Assembly: GCA_964568855.1 (NCBI GenBank)
Contig: CAZMSD010000032.1
Span: 1 to 49,748 of the forward strand
From: CAZMSD01 sp964568855
Lineage (GTDB): Bacteria; CAIWAD01
Direction: 5' to 3'
DNA: 49,748 nt
A program made the position numbers and the translations under genes. The notes beneath the pieces are model-generated. The model saw only the letters and a list, made by a program, of their open reading frames with translations. It searched no databases and was not told where the DNA came from. Position 1 is the stretch's first letter, and every line of letters starts with the position of its first letter. This document shows, piece after piece, positions 16,601 through 25,587 of the stretch.

Positions 16601-19038
16601 TGCCGTCCCGGAGATCCAGCAGATCCCGGTCCAGGGTCGCGTCGGGGGTGCTCCTCGGTATCGTACTCTTCGCGCTGGGCCTGTTCATGCTGCTGGCCCT
16701 GCTCTTCGCGCGGGAGGTCCAGCAGCAGGATCCGGCGAGCCATCCGCTCTCCGTGCTCGGATATTCCCTCTCCCATCCCCTGATCAACTTCGGCCTGGGA
16801 CGCTGGTGGACGCTGGTGCTGCCCCTGCTGCTGCTGCAGGTCTCCTGGCGCCTGCTGCGCGAGCGCTCCCTGCGCGAAGCCTGGCCGCGCTGGTGGCGGC
16901 AGGCGCTCTTCGCCCTGGCCGGTTCCCTGAGCCACGCCCTGTTGCTGGTGGAGACCTTCCGCACCGGCTCGGCCGCGGGCGCCTGGGAGGCGGGCAGCCT
17001 GTCGGTCCTCGTGGTGGGCGCTCTGGGTGGACTGGCCGACTGGGGAGTGGTGATCCTGGTGGCCGCCTTCGACCTGGTCGTGCTGGCCCTCGTTTTTCAT
17101 CTGCATCCGGGGCGTCTGCTGGACGGCCTGGCGGGTGCTGCAGCGGGATTCCTGCGCTGGCTGCACTCGCGCTTCGGCGAATGGCGCAGGCGGCGGAAGA
17201 CCCGGCGGACGGAACGGCGCAAGGCCGCCAGGCGGCGCCAACGGGAGCGCGCGGCCGCTGAGAAGCGGCACCGGGAGGAAGAGGAACTCGGGCGGCAGGA
17301 AGAGCGCCGGCGGCTGGCCGAGGACCTGGCGCGGGCCGATGCGGAAGGAGCGCAGGGCAAGGAGCGCGAGGCCTCCGTCGAGGGGGAGGAGTTCGAGGAA
17401 GCGGAGCAAGGAGACGGTGCTCCGGCCGACGGACCGGCCAGCGGTCCGGACGACGAATTCGAGGTCAGCGAAGAGGTGGTTGAGCGCGAGAAGCGCTTCA
17501 AGGCCAAGAAGCGGCGCGGTGAATTCCGCTACGTTCCTCCGCCCGTGGACCTGCTGGACGATCCTCCCGAGGACGAGTATCACGTGACCGAGGAGGACAT
17601 GCAGCTCTCCTCGCAGATGCTCGTGGCCTGCCTGGGCGATTTCAACGTGGAGGCGCGGGTGGTGCACGTGCACCCGGGACCGGTGATCACGCGCTACGAC
17701 CTCGAGCCGGCGCCGGGAGTCAAGGTCAGCCGCATCGCCGGGCTGGCCGACGACCTGGCCCTGGCTCTGCGCGCCGAGCGGATCCGGATCATCGCTCCCG
17801 TACCCGGCAAGGGCACCGTGGGCGTCGAGCTGCCCAACAAGGTCCGTAACACGGTGTTCATGAAATCAATCGTCAACACGGACAAGTTCGTCCAGGCCTC
17901 CAGTCCCCTGACCATCGCGCTGGGCAAGACCAGCAGCGGCGAAGCGGCGGTGGCCGACCTGCGCAGCATGCCGCACATCCTGATCGCGGGGCAGACCGGC
18001 GCGGGAAAATCGGTTTGCATCAACTCGATCATCTGCTCCATCCTGCTGCGGGCGATGCCCACGGAAGTGCAGTTCGTGCTGGTGGATCCGAAAATGATCG
18101 AGCTCTCCGATTACCGGCGCATCGCGCCCCATTTCCTGGCCCGCATGGAAGGCATCGAAGGTGACGTGGTCACCAATCCCCAGGACGCCGTCAAGATGCT
18201 GGACGGCCTGCAGCGCGAAATGGACCGCCGCTACCAGTACCTCAGCCGCACGGGCTACCGCAGCATCCGGGAATACAACGAGGCGGTGGCCTCCGGCGAA
18301 GTGAGCCGCCGGGTGGAGCAGGGAGACCTGTTCATCGAGGACCTGGAGCAGGCCGAGGGAGTCGCTGAGTCGATGGTCTACCTGGTGGTGATCATCGACG
18401 AGCTGGCGGACCTGATGATGACCGCCGGCAAGGATATCGAGACCAGCATCGCCCGGCTGGCCCAGAAGGCCCGCGCCGTGGGAATCCACCTGGTGGTGGC
18501 CACCCAGCGGCCCAGCGTGGACGTGCTGACGGGACTGATCAAGGCCAACTTCCCCGCCCGCATCGCCTTCGCCGTGAGACAGAAGGTGGACAGCAAGACC
18601 ATCATCGACGGTATCGGCGCCGACCAGCTGCTGGGCCTGGGCGACATGCTCTACCTGGCCTCCGGGACGCCCGAGCCCGCCCGGATGCACAATTGCCTGA
18701 TCACCGGCAGGGAGATCCGCCGCCTGCTGGATCACATCCGCCGCCAGAGCCGCAATTTCCACAAGTTCAGCCTGCCCATCGACCAGCAGGAGCAGCGCTC
18801 CTTCACCGAGGAGGCCTCGGAGCGCGACGCCCTTTTCTGGGACGCCGCGGAGCAGGTGATACGCTCCGGCCAGGGCTCGATCTCCGTGTTGCAGAGGCGC
18901 CTACGCATCGGCCACAGCCGTGCCAGCCGCCTGATCGACGAGCTGGAGATCGCCGGGGTGGTGGGATCCTTCGACGGGTCGAAAGCCCGCGAGGTGCTGG
19001 TGGACGTGGACTGGCTGGAAGAACATCGGGAGAACTAG
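16600..19038 (+). CDS. ftsK: FtsK/SpoIIIE DNA translocase
   Basis: Septal DNA pump that clears chromosomes during division, 812 residues. The N-terminus carries about four hydrophobic segments (about 15-40, 65-90, 105-130, 145-170). A highly charged Arg/Glu linker (about 180-320) follows, then the alpha/beta motor with Walker A GQTGAGKS (464-471) and Walker B LVVIIDELADLMM. A C-terminal winged-helix gamma domain (FWDAAEQVIRSGQGSISVLQRRLRIG...) normally reads polar KOPS sequences. ATG 16600 is taken because it overlaps the comB stop; a GTG lies one codon upstream. It is followed by lolA after 13 bases, a common arrangement. Confidence 0.96.
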   Translation: MPSRRSSRSRSRVASGVLLGIVLFALGLFMLLALLFAREVQQQDPASHPLSVLGYSLSHPLINFGLGRWWTLVLPLLLLQVSWRLLRERSLREAWPRWWRQALFALAGSLSHALLLVETFRTGSAAGAWEAGSLSVLVVGALGGLADWGVVILVAAFDLVVLALVFHLHPGRLLDGLAGAAAGFLRWLHSRFGEWRRRRKTRRTERRKAARRRQRERAAAEKRHREEEELGRQEERRRLAEDLARADAEGAQGKEREASVEGEEFEEAEQGDGAPADGPASGPDDEFEVSEEVVEREKRFKAKKRRGEFRYVPPPVDLLDDPPEDEYHVTEEDMQLSSQMLVACLGDFNVEARVVHVHPGPVITRYDLEPAPGVKVSRIAGLADDLALALRAERIRIIAPVPGKGTVGVELPNKVRNTVFMKSIVNTDKFVQASSPLTIALGKTSSGEAAVADLRSMPHILIAGQTGAGKSVCINSIICSILLRAMPTEVQFVLVDPKMIELSDYRRIAPHFLARMEGIEGDVVTNPQDAVKMLDGLQREMDRRYQYLSRTGYRSIREYNEAVASGEVSRRVEQGDLFIEDLEQAEGVAESMVYLVVIIDELADLMMTAGKDIETSIARLAQKARAVGIHLVVATQRPSVDVLTGLIKANFPARIAFAVRQKVDSKTIIDGIGADQLLGLGDMLYLASGTPEPARMHNCLITGREIRRLLDHIRRQSRNFHKFSLPIDQQEQRSFTEEASERDALFWDAAEQVIRSGQGSISVLQRRLRIGHSRASRLIDELEIAGVVGSFDGSKAREVLVDVDWLEEHREN

Positions 19039-19051
19039 TGGACCGTTTCGC

Positions 19052-19744
19052 ATGATTCGACGTGTTCTACGAGCGGCCGCGTTGCCGTTCCTCTGCGCCT
19101 GCCTGCTGCCCGGCTGGAGCCTGGCGGGCGAGGGACGCCGGATCCTGGACGGGATCCGCGAGCACTTCGAGTCCGCAGCCTGCTGGGAGATCCGCTTCCG
19201 CCACGACTTCGTCTGGGTCCTGGCCGGCGATTCCGTCAGCGTGGAGGGCCTGCTGGTCTATCGCCGCGACGGCGCCTTCCGCGTGGACCTGGGGGCCGCC
19301 CACATGCTCTCGGACGGCGGGAGGCTCTGGCGCTGGGAGGACGGCGGCCGGCAGGTGCTGCTGGAGAGACCGGGCGAGAGCGAGGACGTGATCCTGCCGC
19401 ACCAGCTCCTGCTGCACCTGGATGAGCGCTTCCGGGCGGGCGAGCCGCGGGAATGCGGCGAGGACGAGGACCGCCGCGTCGAGCTGGAGCTCAGCCCGCG
19501 GGGCGACAGCGAGTTCATGCAGCGGATCCTGCTGGAGCTGGGTCTTGAAGGACGCGCCCTGCTGCCCCGGGCGTTGAGTTTCAACGACATCGGTGGCAAC
19601 CGCAACCGCTACACGGTACTCTCGCGTGATTCCTGGACCGGCGGATGCCCGGATGAGCGGGCGGCCGGGCTTGAGTTCAGGCTGCCCGAGGGATACGAAC
19701 TGATCGACCTGCGCGCAGGAGGCTCCGCCGATGAAACGCGGTAA
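19052..19744 (+). CDS. lolA: LolA-like outer-membrane lipoprotein carrier protein
   Basis: A 230-residue secreted protein. The signal peptide (about 1-25) ends near SLA|GEG, without a lipobox, so it should be a soluble periplasmic protein. The body matches the LolA half-barrel pattern: an early helix (RRILDGIREHFES), FRHDFVW, a strand with VSVEGLLVYRRDGAFRVDL, and a late LSFNDIGGNRNRYTVLS. LolA shuttles lipoproteins from LolCDE to the outer membrane. Its position directly after ftsK supports the call. It overlaps the next gene by 14 bases. Similarity is moderate, so another member of the LolA/LolB superfamily is possible. Confidence 0.77.
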   Translation: MIRRVLRAAALPFLCACLLPGWSLAGEGRRILDGIREHFESAACWEIRFRHDFVWVLAGDSVSVEGLLVYRRDGAFRVDLGAAHMLSDGGRLWRWEDGGRQVLLERPGESEDVILPHQLLLHLDERFRAGEPRECGEDEDRRVELELSPRGDSEFMQRILLELGLEGRALLPRALSFNDIGGNRNRYTVLSRDSWTGGCPDERAAGLEFRLPEGYELIDLRAGGSADETR

Positions 19745-20858
19745 CCTGCTCGCGCTGGTGCTGTCCCTGGTGTTTCTCTACCTCTTCCTTTTCGACCCCG
19801 CGCCCGGATCCTGGCTGAGCGACGAATCGAGTTTCGGGGAAGCCCTCTTCCGCTCGAAAATCGACTGGCGGGAGGTCTGGAACCTGCTCACCGGCATCGC
19901 CCTCGCGCCCTTCTGCGGTGCCCTGGCGGCGCTGGTGCTCTCGCTGGTGGTCCGCGCCTGGCGCTGGCGGAAGGTCGTGTCACACCTCGACCTGCCTTCC
20001 CTGGGGCTGATGTTCAACCTCACCAACCTGGGCTACATGGCCAACAACCTGCTGCCCATGCGGTTGGGGGAGGTGCTGCGAGGCGGCGCCCTGGCCAGCC
20101 GCAGCCGGCTGAGTTTCAGCGGCGCCCTGGCCACCGTAGTGCTGGAGCGCCTGCTGGACGTGATCGGGTCCCTGAGCTGCCTCTTCCTGCTGCTGCTCAT
20201 ACAATGGGGAGACGGCTCGGCCAACGCCGCCATGACCGGCCGGCTGGAGCCCTTCAGCGGCCTGGCGCTCCTGCTGGCGGCGGCGGCGGGCCTGGGCCTG
20301 GCCCTGTTGCTGGGGCTGGTAATCTGGCGGGAATCCTTCCTCGGGCTGGCGCGGCGCCTGGCGCGGCGCCTGCCCGGCGGGCTCGAGGACCGGGTGATGG
20401 GCGTGCTCGATTCCTTCACCGCCGGCCTGGCCACCCTGCGTTCGCCGGCCCGGGTGGCCGTTCTGCTGCTGCAGACGGCGCTGCTGTTCATGTGTTACCT
20501 GGCCTCGCTCTGGTTCATGCTGGACGCCTTCGGGCTGCGCGCCGACAGCCTGGCGGCCCTGGGCGCGGATCCCCTGGGATCACTGCTGCTGATCCTGGTC
20601 TTCGTCACGCTGGGCTACATGATCCCCGCGGCGCCGGGGGCCATCGGCACCGTGCAGTACTTCACCGCCGAGGCGCTGGAACTGCTGGGCGCGGAGACCT
20701 CCTCCGCCGTGGGCTTCGCACTTGGGAATCACCTGTTAACTTATGTCGTGCTGACGCTGCTGGGTCTGCTGGCGCTCATCCGCCTGCGGCTGAGTTTCGG
20801 CGATCTGGCCGGTTTGCGGCAAAACTCCGTGCAAGGGACGCTCGATGAAGGAACATAG
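19731..20858 (+). CDS. Lysylphosphatidylglycerol synthase TM-like (UPF0104) membrane protein
   Basis: 375 residues with about eight hydrophobic segments and the family's conserved early block (RAWRWRKVVSHL...NLGYMANNLLPMRLGEVLRGGAL...TVVLERLLDV). Later come GYMIPAAPGAIGTVQYFTAEAL, typical of the LPG_synthase_TM fold. Members are flippase-like proteins that move lipids or polyprenyl-linked glycans, and they often sit in polysaccharide gene clusters. The cytoplasmic synthase half found in MprF is absent. It overlaps the next gene (polysaccharide BY-kinase) by 14 bases, so a role in export of the same glycan is a reasonable inference. Confidence 0.85.
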   Translation: MKRGNLLALVLSLVFLYLFLFDPAPGSWLSDESSFGEALFRSKIDWREVWNLLTGIALAPFCGALAALVLSLVVRAWRWRKVVSHLDLPSLGLMFNLTNLGYMANNLLPMRLGEVLRGGALASRSRLSFSGALATVVLERLLDVIGSLSCLFLLLLIQWGDGSANAAMTGRLEPFSGLALLLAAAAGLGLALLLGLVIWRESFLGLARRLARRLPGGLEDRVMGVLDSFTAGLATLRSPARVAVLLLQTALLFMCYLASLWFMLDAFGLRADSLAALGADPLGSLLLILVFVTLGYMIPAAPGAIGTVQYFTAEALELLGAETSSAVGFALGNHLLTYVVLTLLGLLALIRLRLSFGDLAGLRQNSVQGTLDEGT

Positions 20859-23181
20859 CGTGCATTACCAGGGCGAAGAGGGACGGATCGAGCTCTCCGA
20901 GATCTACAGGATCCTGTTCCACGGACGCTGGTTCATCGTCGGCCTGGTGCTGCTGGCGGTGGCGGCCGCGCTGCTGCTCAACTCGCGGATGAGCTACGTC
21001 TACCGCGCTACCAGCACGGCGGTGGTGGTATCCGGCAACCCCTGGGAGACCGGTCTGCTGCTGGACAGCCGCCAGTCCGTGCCCTCCTTCAGCATCGCGG
21101 ACCAGCTGCAAATTCTCGAGAGCCGCAAGCTGGCCCGCCAGGCGGTACTGCGGGCGGCGGCCAGCCAGTACGCCGACCGCCTCTACCTGCTGGGCTACCC
21201 GGACGATCCCGGAGGTTACTCCGTGGACCGCGCCACCGAACGCCTGCTCGACGACCTGGCGGTCAAGCAGGTGCAGAACTCTAACGTGCTGGCCATCAGC
21301 ATGGAGGCGCCCACGGGCTTCGAGGCCGCCTTCCTGGCCAACACCATGGCCGCCGCGTTCTACGAGCAGAACCAGGAGTTCAGCCGGGCCGAATACACGG
21401 AGTTGACGCAATTCCTCAAGGAGCAGCTCGACCAGGTCACCGCCCGCCTGCAGAACGCGGAATCCATGCTGACTTCCTTCAAGGAGGAATCCCGGCTCTC
21501 GGCGCTGGACATCGAGACCACCACCATCGTCCAGCAGAGCGCGGCGGCCCAGGCCGAACTCAACAAGCTGCAGCTGGAGCTGCAGTCCAACGAGGTCTCG
21601 CTGAGCAACCTCAAGGGCCAGTATTCGCAGGGACAGAGCACCCTGGTGGAGGACCTGGAAACCCTATCCACGGCCACCATCGACCAGATGACGGAGGAGA
21701 TCGCCACCAAGCAGGCCCAGATCGTCAACGTGCGGGCCCGCGGGGAAGCGGGCTGGGAGGACTACGTGCGCCGTCTCGAGGACGAGCTGCTGACCATGAA
21801 GCGGTCGCTCAAGGAGGAGACGCGCAAGATCTCGGTCCAGGAGATGAAGTCCTCCGACCCGCTGGGCACCATGCAGTCGATCTTCGAGCGCATCATCGAC
21901 CTGGAAGTGGAGAACAAGGCCCTGTACGCCGCGATCGAAGCCCAGCAGGTCGTGGTGGACCGGCACGAGAACCGGCTGAGCCGGCTCCCCGAGGCCAGCC
22001 TGGAGTACGTCCGGTTCAGCCGGCAGGTCGAGATCAACGAGAAACTCTATCGCCTGCTGGTCGAGAAATACCAGGAAAACCAGGCCGTGGCGGCGGGCAT
22101 GATCGGCAACGTGCGCCTGCTGGACGAGGCGGAGGTGCCCGGCGATCCCGTGCGACCCAACAAGCGTCTTAACATGGCCGTGGCGATCCTGCTGGGGCTG
22201 CTCGGCGGCGTGGCGGCGTCCTTCGTGTATCACATGTTCGACACCCGGATCATCACCCCGGAAGACATGCGTCACACCGGTCAGTCCGTCGTGGGCAGCA
22301 TCCCCACGATCAACGTGCGCAAGCTGGAAAGGGCGCTGCGCAAGGACGACGGCCGGGAGCTCAGCGAGGAGGAGAGCTGGAAAGTCAAGCGCAAGCTGAT
22401 CACCTACTTCAGTCCGAAAAGCCCCATCAGCGAGGCCTATCGTTCCCTGCGGACCAGCCTGCTGATGAAGCTGGACAAGAAGGGGCGTGATACATCGACC
22501 GAGGCCGAACGGGCGCCCGTGATCATGGTCACTTCCAGCACGACCCAGGAGGGCAAGAGCCTGACCAGCGCCAACCTGGCGGTGGCGGTGGCCCAGACGG
22601 GCAGGCGCACGATCCTGATCGACGCCGACATGCGCCGGCCCACGGCCCACAAGAACTTCGCCGTCGAGCGCGCCGAGGGTCTTTCGAACGTGCTCCTCGG
22701 AACGCACAGTCCGCCCGCCGTGGTCAGCGAGACCGACATCGAGCATCTGGACGTGCTGAGCGCCGGGCCGATCCCTTCCAATCCCGCGGAGCTGCTGGGT
22801 TACGCCTCGATGCTCGAGCTGATCGACTGGGCCAGGGAGAACTACAGTTTCGTGATCGTCGACACGCCGCCGGTGGTGCCGGTCACTGATCCCACGGTCG
22901 TCTCGCGCCTCGTGGACGGCGTGATCCTGGTGGTGCGCAGCAGTTGCAGTCACCGGCGCGAGTTGAACGAGGCCCTCTCGAAGATCCGTCACGCCGATTC
23001 CACCCTGCTGGGGATCGTGCTCAACGACTACGACCTCAAGCGCGTCTACGGCAGCTATTACTACTACTACCACTATTACGACCGCTACTACTACTACGGC
23101 GACCGGAAGAAGAAACGACGCCGGCGCTCCCGCGGCGGGATTGGGAGCAAACGCGGGGAAAGGCGGCGCGTCCAGGCATGA
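20845..23181 (+). CDS. Polysaccharide co-polymerase with tyrosine autokinase (Wzc/GumC-CpsD fusion)
   Basis: The 778-residue protein combines a Wzz chain-length region with a BY-kinase. One membrane helix lies near 30-50 (WFIVGLVLLAVAAALLL), a long periplasmic coiled coil follows (about 190-430), and a second helix with a Pro-rich entry (VPGDPVRPNKRLNMAVAILLGLLGG) leads to the cytoplasmic kinase. Walker A is SSTTQEGKS (K571), Walker A' ILIDADMRRP, and Walker B FVIVDTPPV. The C-terminus has 12 Tyr within 17 residues (735-751), the autophosphorylation cluster, then an Arg/Lys-rich tail. Cycles of cluster phosphorylation control exopolysaccharide length and export in this family. No polymerase or glycosyltransferase genes are nearby. 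It overlaps ispE by 4 bases. Confidence 0.93.
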   Translation: MKEHSVHYQGEEGRIELSEIYRILFHGRWFIVGLVLLAVAAALLLNSRMSYVYRATSTAVVVSGNPWETGLLLDSRQSVPSFSIADQLQILESRKLARQAVLRAAASQYADRLYLLGYPDDPGGYSVDRATERLLDDLAVKQVQNSNVLAISMEAPTGFEAAFLANTMAAAFYEQNQEFSRAEYTELTQFLKEQLDQVTARLQNAESMLTSFKEESRLSALDIETTTIVQQSAAAQAELNKLQLELQSNEVSLSNLKGQYSQGQSTLVEDLETLSTATIDQMTEEIATKQAQIVNVRARGEAGWEDYVRRLEDELLTMKRSLKEETRKISVQEMKSSDPLGTMQSIFERIIDLEVENKALYAAIEAQQVVVDRHENRLSRLPEASLEYVRFSRQVEINEKLYRLLVEKYQENQAVAAGMIGNVRLLDEAEVPGDPVRPNKRLNMAVAILLGLLGGVAASFVYHMFDTRIITPEDMRHTGQSVVGSIPTINVRKLERALRKDDGRELSEEESWKVKRKLITYFSPKSPISEAYRSLRTSLLMKLDKKGRDTSTEAERAPVIMVTSSTTQEGKSLTSANLAVAVAQTGRRTILIDADMRRPTAHKNFAVERAEGLSNVLLGTHSPPAVVSETDIEHLDVLSAGPIPSNPAELLGYASMLELIDWARENYSFVIVDTPPVVPVTDPTVVSRLVDGVILVVRSSCSHRRELNEALSKIRHADSTLLGIVLNDYDLKRVYGSYYYYYHYYDRYYYYGDRKKKRRRRSRGGIGSKRGERRRVQA

Positions 23182-24038
23182 ACGAGGACCGCGGATTCCG
23201 CTGGCGCGAGGCTTCCGCCAAGCTGAATCTGGGCCTGCGGATCACGGGCCGGCGGCCCGATGGCTTCCACGCGATCGAATCCATATTCGTTCCCCTGCGC
23301 CTGCACGACAGCCTGGCCTTTCGCGATGCGACTGAAGATTCCTTCCACTGCGACGATCCCGAACTGCCCGCCGGCGGGGAGAACCTTGTGCTGCGCGCCC
23401 TGGAGGCCTGGCGTGCAGAGACCGGAGATGCGCTGCCCTGGGAGATCAGCCTGCGGAAGAAGATCCCGGCCGGCGCGGGGCTGGGCGGCGGCTCCAGCGA
23501 CGCCGCGGCCTGTCTGCTGGAACTCGATTGCCGAAATCCGGGAAGGCTGAAAAAAAAGGACCTGCACAAGATTGCCTTGCTCCTGGGCAGTGATGTTCCT
23601 TTCTTTCTGGAGACCGGATGGACTCACGTATCGGGAAGGGGTGAGGTCCTAACACAGATTCCGGCCCTTTTTGATGGCCAGGTGGTACTCGTCTGGCCGG
23701 GCATCCACGTGAGTACGGCGGCGGCCTACGCCCGCATCGCCGAATTATTGACATGCCGAGAGGGTTACGCTAAGTTTAAAGGTTCTGAGAGATTCGCCGG
23801 GGATCCGGAGAATCCCGCCAGCTGGCCGGAGAACCAGTTCGAGCGCGTGATTTTTCCGCAGTACCCCGAGCTCGCCGAGTTGAAGCGCGAATTCGAGACC
23901 CTGGGGTCCCTGTATTCGTCGATGTCGGGCAGCGGATCTTCCATCTACGGATTCTTTGACAGCGACCGGTCGGCACAACAGGCTGCGAGACACTTCAGTG
24001 GCAGGTTCCCCTCGACGATCCTGACCCACACCCGATAG
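23178..24038 (+). CDS. ispE: 4-diphosphocytidyl-2-C-methyl-D-erythritol kinase
   Basis: GHMP kinase of the MEP isoprenoid pathway, phosphorylating CDP-methylerythritol at the 2-hydroxyl. The 286 residues include the substrate entry AKLNLGLRITGRRPDGFHAIES, the ATP loop PAGAGLGGGSSDAAA, SDVPFFL and the C-terminal SGSGSSIYGFF. ATG 23178 overlaps the stop of the BY-kinase gene (ATGA); the frame is open further upstream but lacks family similarity there. The gene precedes spoVG and prs, an order also known from Firmicutes. From about 23540 onward the G+C content drops slightly relative to the preceding gene. Confidence 0.95.
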   Translation: MNEDRGFRWREASAKLNLGLRITGRRPDGFHAIESIFVPLRLHDSLAFRDATEDSFHCDDPELPAGGENLVLRALEAWRAETGDALPWEISLRKKIPAGAGLGGGSSDAAACLLELDCRNPGRLKKKDLHKIALLLGSDVPFFLETGWTHVSGRGEVLTQIPALFDGQVVLVWPGIHVSTAAAYARIAELLTCREGYAKFKGSERFAGDPENPASWPENQFERVIFPQYPELAELKREFETLGSLYSSMSGSGSSIYGFFDSDRSAQQAARHFSGRFPSTILTHTR

Positions 24039-24104
24039 ATCGGTGATCCCAAGATCGCCGGCAGGAGCGAGAAACAGTGCTTCAGATGCAGGGAGGGGGA
24101 AGTC

Positions 24105-24410
24105 ATGGACATCACCGAAGTCAACGTCAATCTTCGTGAAGAGGAACGGCTCAAGGCTTTTGTCAACATCACTTTCGACGATGTCTTCGTGATCCGCGGC
24201 CTGAAGGTCATCATGGGCAACAAGGGCTTGTTCGTCTGCATGCCCAGCCGCAGGCTGGACGACGGGAGTCATCGGGACATCGCGCACCCGATATCCAACG
24301 ACTTTCGCAAGGATATCGAGACCCGGATCCTGGAAGAATACCGGCGGCTGCGCCAGGAGCCGCCCCCCGCCGCCGCCCCGGCCGAAGAGCAGACTTTGCC
24401 GGAAGTGTAA
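24105..24410 (+). CDS. spoVG: SpoVG-family RNA-binding regulator
   Basis: The 101 residues match SpoVG along the first 85: MDITEVNVNL, LKAFVNITFDDVFVIRGLKVI, GLFVCMPSRR, and DIAHPISNDFRKDIETRIL. The last 16 are a Pro/Ala/Glu tail. SpoVG homologues bind RNA and DNA and affect septation, virulence or stress genes; the role in a non-sporulating bacterium is unknown. The ribosome binding site GGGAGGGGG lies 6 bases upstream. It sits between ispE and prs, the conserved neighbourhood of the family. A terminator-like hairpin follows at 24550. Confidence 0.95.
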   Translation: MDITEVNVNLREEERLKAFVNITFDDVFVIRGLKVIMGNKGLFVCMPSRRLDDGSHRDIAHPISNDFRKDIETRILEEYRRLRQEPPPAAAPAEEQTLPEV

Positions 24411-24549
24411 ACCGTCCGCTTCGAAGACTCCGCCTGACCGCCGATCAGGGGACGCGCCAGTGTCAAGCGCCACCGGCTCGAAACGGAAATTGGATTCGAC
24501 ACCGACCCTTCGGCTGAACATTCCGGTCGACATCGGCTGAAAACGTCTC

Positions 24550-24585
24550 AGGCCGACCGTCCCCACGGTCCGGCCTGATTTATTT
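24550..24585 (+). terminator. Hairpin with short T-rich tail between spoVG and prs
   Basis: AGGCCGACCGT (24550-24560) pairs with ACGGT plus CGGCCT (24565-24576) around a CCCC loop. This gives 11 base pairs with one bulged C, followed by GATTTATTT. It would end the ispE-spoVG transcript. It lies only 44 bases before the chosen prs start, so it could also act as an attenuator for prs. The 130 bases between the spoVG stop and the hairpin contain no recognisable gene. Confidence 0.6.
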
Positions 24586-24628
24586 GGCACCCATGACTGT
24601 TAACGCGTCCGGCAACCGGGTACGACCC

Positions 24629-25561
24629 ATGGACAACCTGCGCATCTTCTCCGGCGATATGTCGCACCAGCTGGCCGAGACAATCGCCGACGTACTGCAT
24701 GTTCCCTGTGGAAACGTGGAACACGGCCGTTTCTCGGACGGGGAGCTCCACGTCAAGTTCAAGGAGAACATCCGCGGCAAGGATGTCTTCCTGGTCCAGT
24801 CCACGGCGCCGCCAGCGGACAACCTGATGCAGCTCCTGATCATGCTCGACGCGGCCAAGCGGGCCAGCGCCCGGCGGATCACCTGCGTGATACCCTATTT
24901 CGGCTACGCCCGCCAGGACCGCAAGGACCAGCCCCGCGTCTCCATCGCCGCCAAGCTGGTGGCGGACCTGCTGACCGCCGCCGGGGCCAGCCGCGTGCTG
25001 ACCATGGACCTGCACGCCGAGCAGATCCAGGGTTTCTTCAACATCCCCTTCGACCACCTGTACGGGCGCGCGATCCTGCTGCCCTACCTGGAGTCCCTGA
25101 ACCTGGAGGACACGGTGGTCCTGGCCCCGGACATCGGCTCGGTGAAGATGGCCCGGGCCTACGCCAAGCGGCTGCACGCCGAACTGGCCATCGCCGACAA
25201 GCGGCGGCCGCGGCCCAACGAGGCCGAGCTGATGAACGTGATCGGCGAGGTGCGCGAGCGCAACGTGATCATCGTGGACGACATGTGCGACACGGCGGGC
25301 ACGATGACGCAGAGCGCCGTCGTGGCGATGGAGATGGGCGCCCGCAGCGTGACCTGCGCCTGCACCCACGCCATCCTCAGCGGCGAGGCCATCAAGCGCA
25401 TCAACAAGGCGCCGATCCGGGAGATGATCGTGACCGACACGGTTCCCTACCGCGAACAGTCGGGCATCAAGAACTTGAGAGTGCTCAGCGTGGGTCCGAT
25501 CATCGCGCAGGCGGTGCGCATGATCCACGACGAGCGGTCCATTTCAACCCTGTTCGAATAG
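24629..25561 (+). CDS. prs: Ribose-phosphate pyrophosphokinase (PRPP synthetase)
   Basis: Makes phosphoribosyl pyrophosphate from ribose-5-phosphate and ATP for nucleotide, His and Trp synthesis. The 310-residue class I enzyme shows the flexible-loop FSDGEL, the ATP-loop PYFGYARQDRKDQPR, the KRLHAELAIADKRRP segment and the PRPP-binding VIIVDDMCDTAGTM. ATG 24629 is chosen because family members start at this point (MDNLRIFSG). An in-frame ATG at 24593 exists, but neither has a clear ribosome binding site. A hairpin with a T-rich tail immediately upstream may terminate or attenuate. It is followed by rplY after 26 bases, as in many bacteria. Confidence 0.96.
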   Translation: MDNLRIFSGDMSHQLAETIADVLHVPCGNVEHGRFSDGELHVKFKENIRGKDVFLVQSTAPPADNLMQLLIMLDAAKRASARRITCVIPYFGYARQDRKDQPRVSIAAKLVADLLTAAGASRVLTMDLHAEQIQGFFNIPFDHLYGRAILLPYLESLNLEDTVVLAPDIGSVKMARAYAKRLHAELAIADKRRPRPNEAELMNVIGEVRERNVIIVDDMCDTAGTMTQSAVVAMEMGARSVTCACTHAILSGEAIKRINKAPIREMIVTDTVPYREQSGIKNLRVLSVGPIIAQAVRMIHDERSISTLFE

Positions 25562-25587
25562 AAGATTCGACAATAAAGGAAGCACCG

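Noticed and set aside
22944..23177. Upstream extension of ispE inside the BY-kinase gene
   Set aside because: The extension is a shifted reading of the kinase C-terminus; ATG 23178 has the usual 4-base overlap and IspE begins there.
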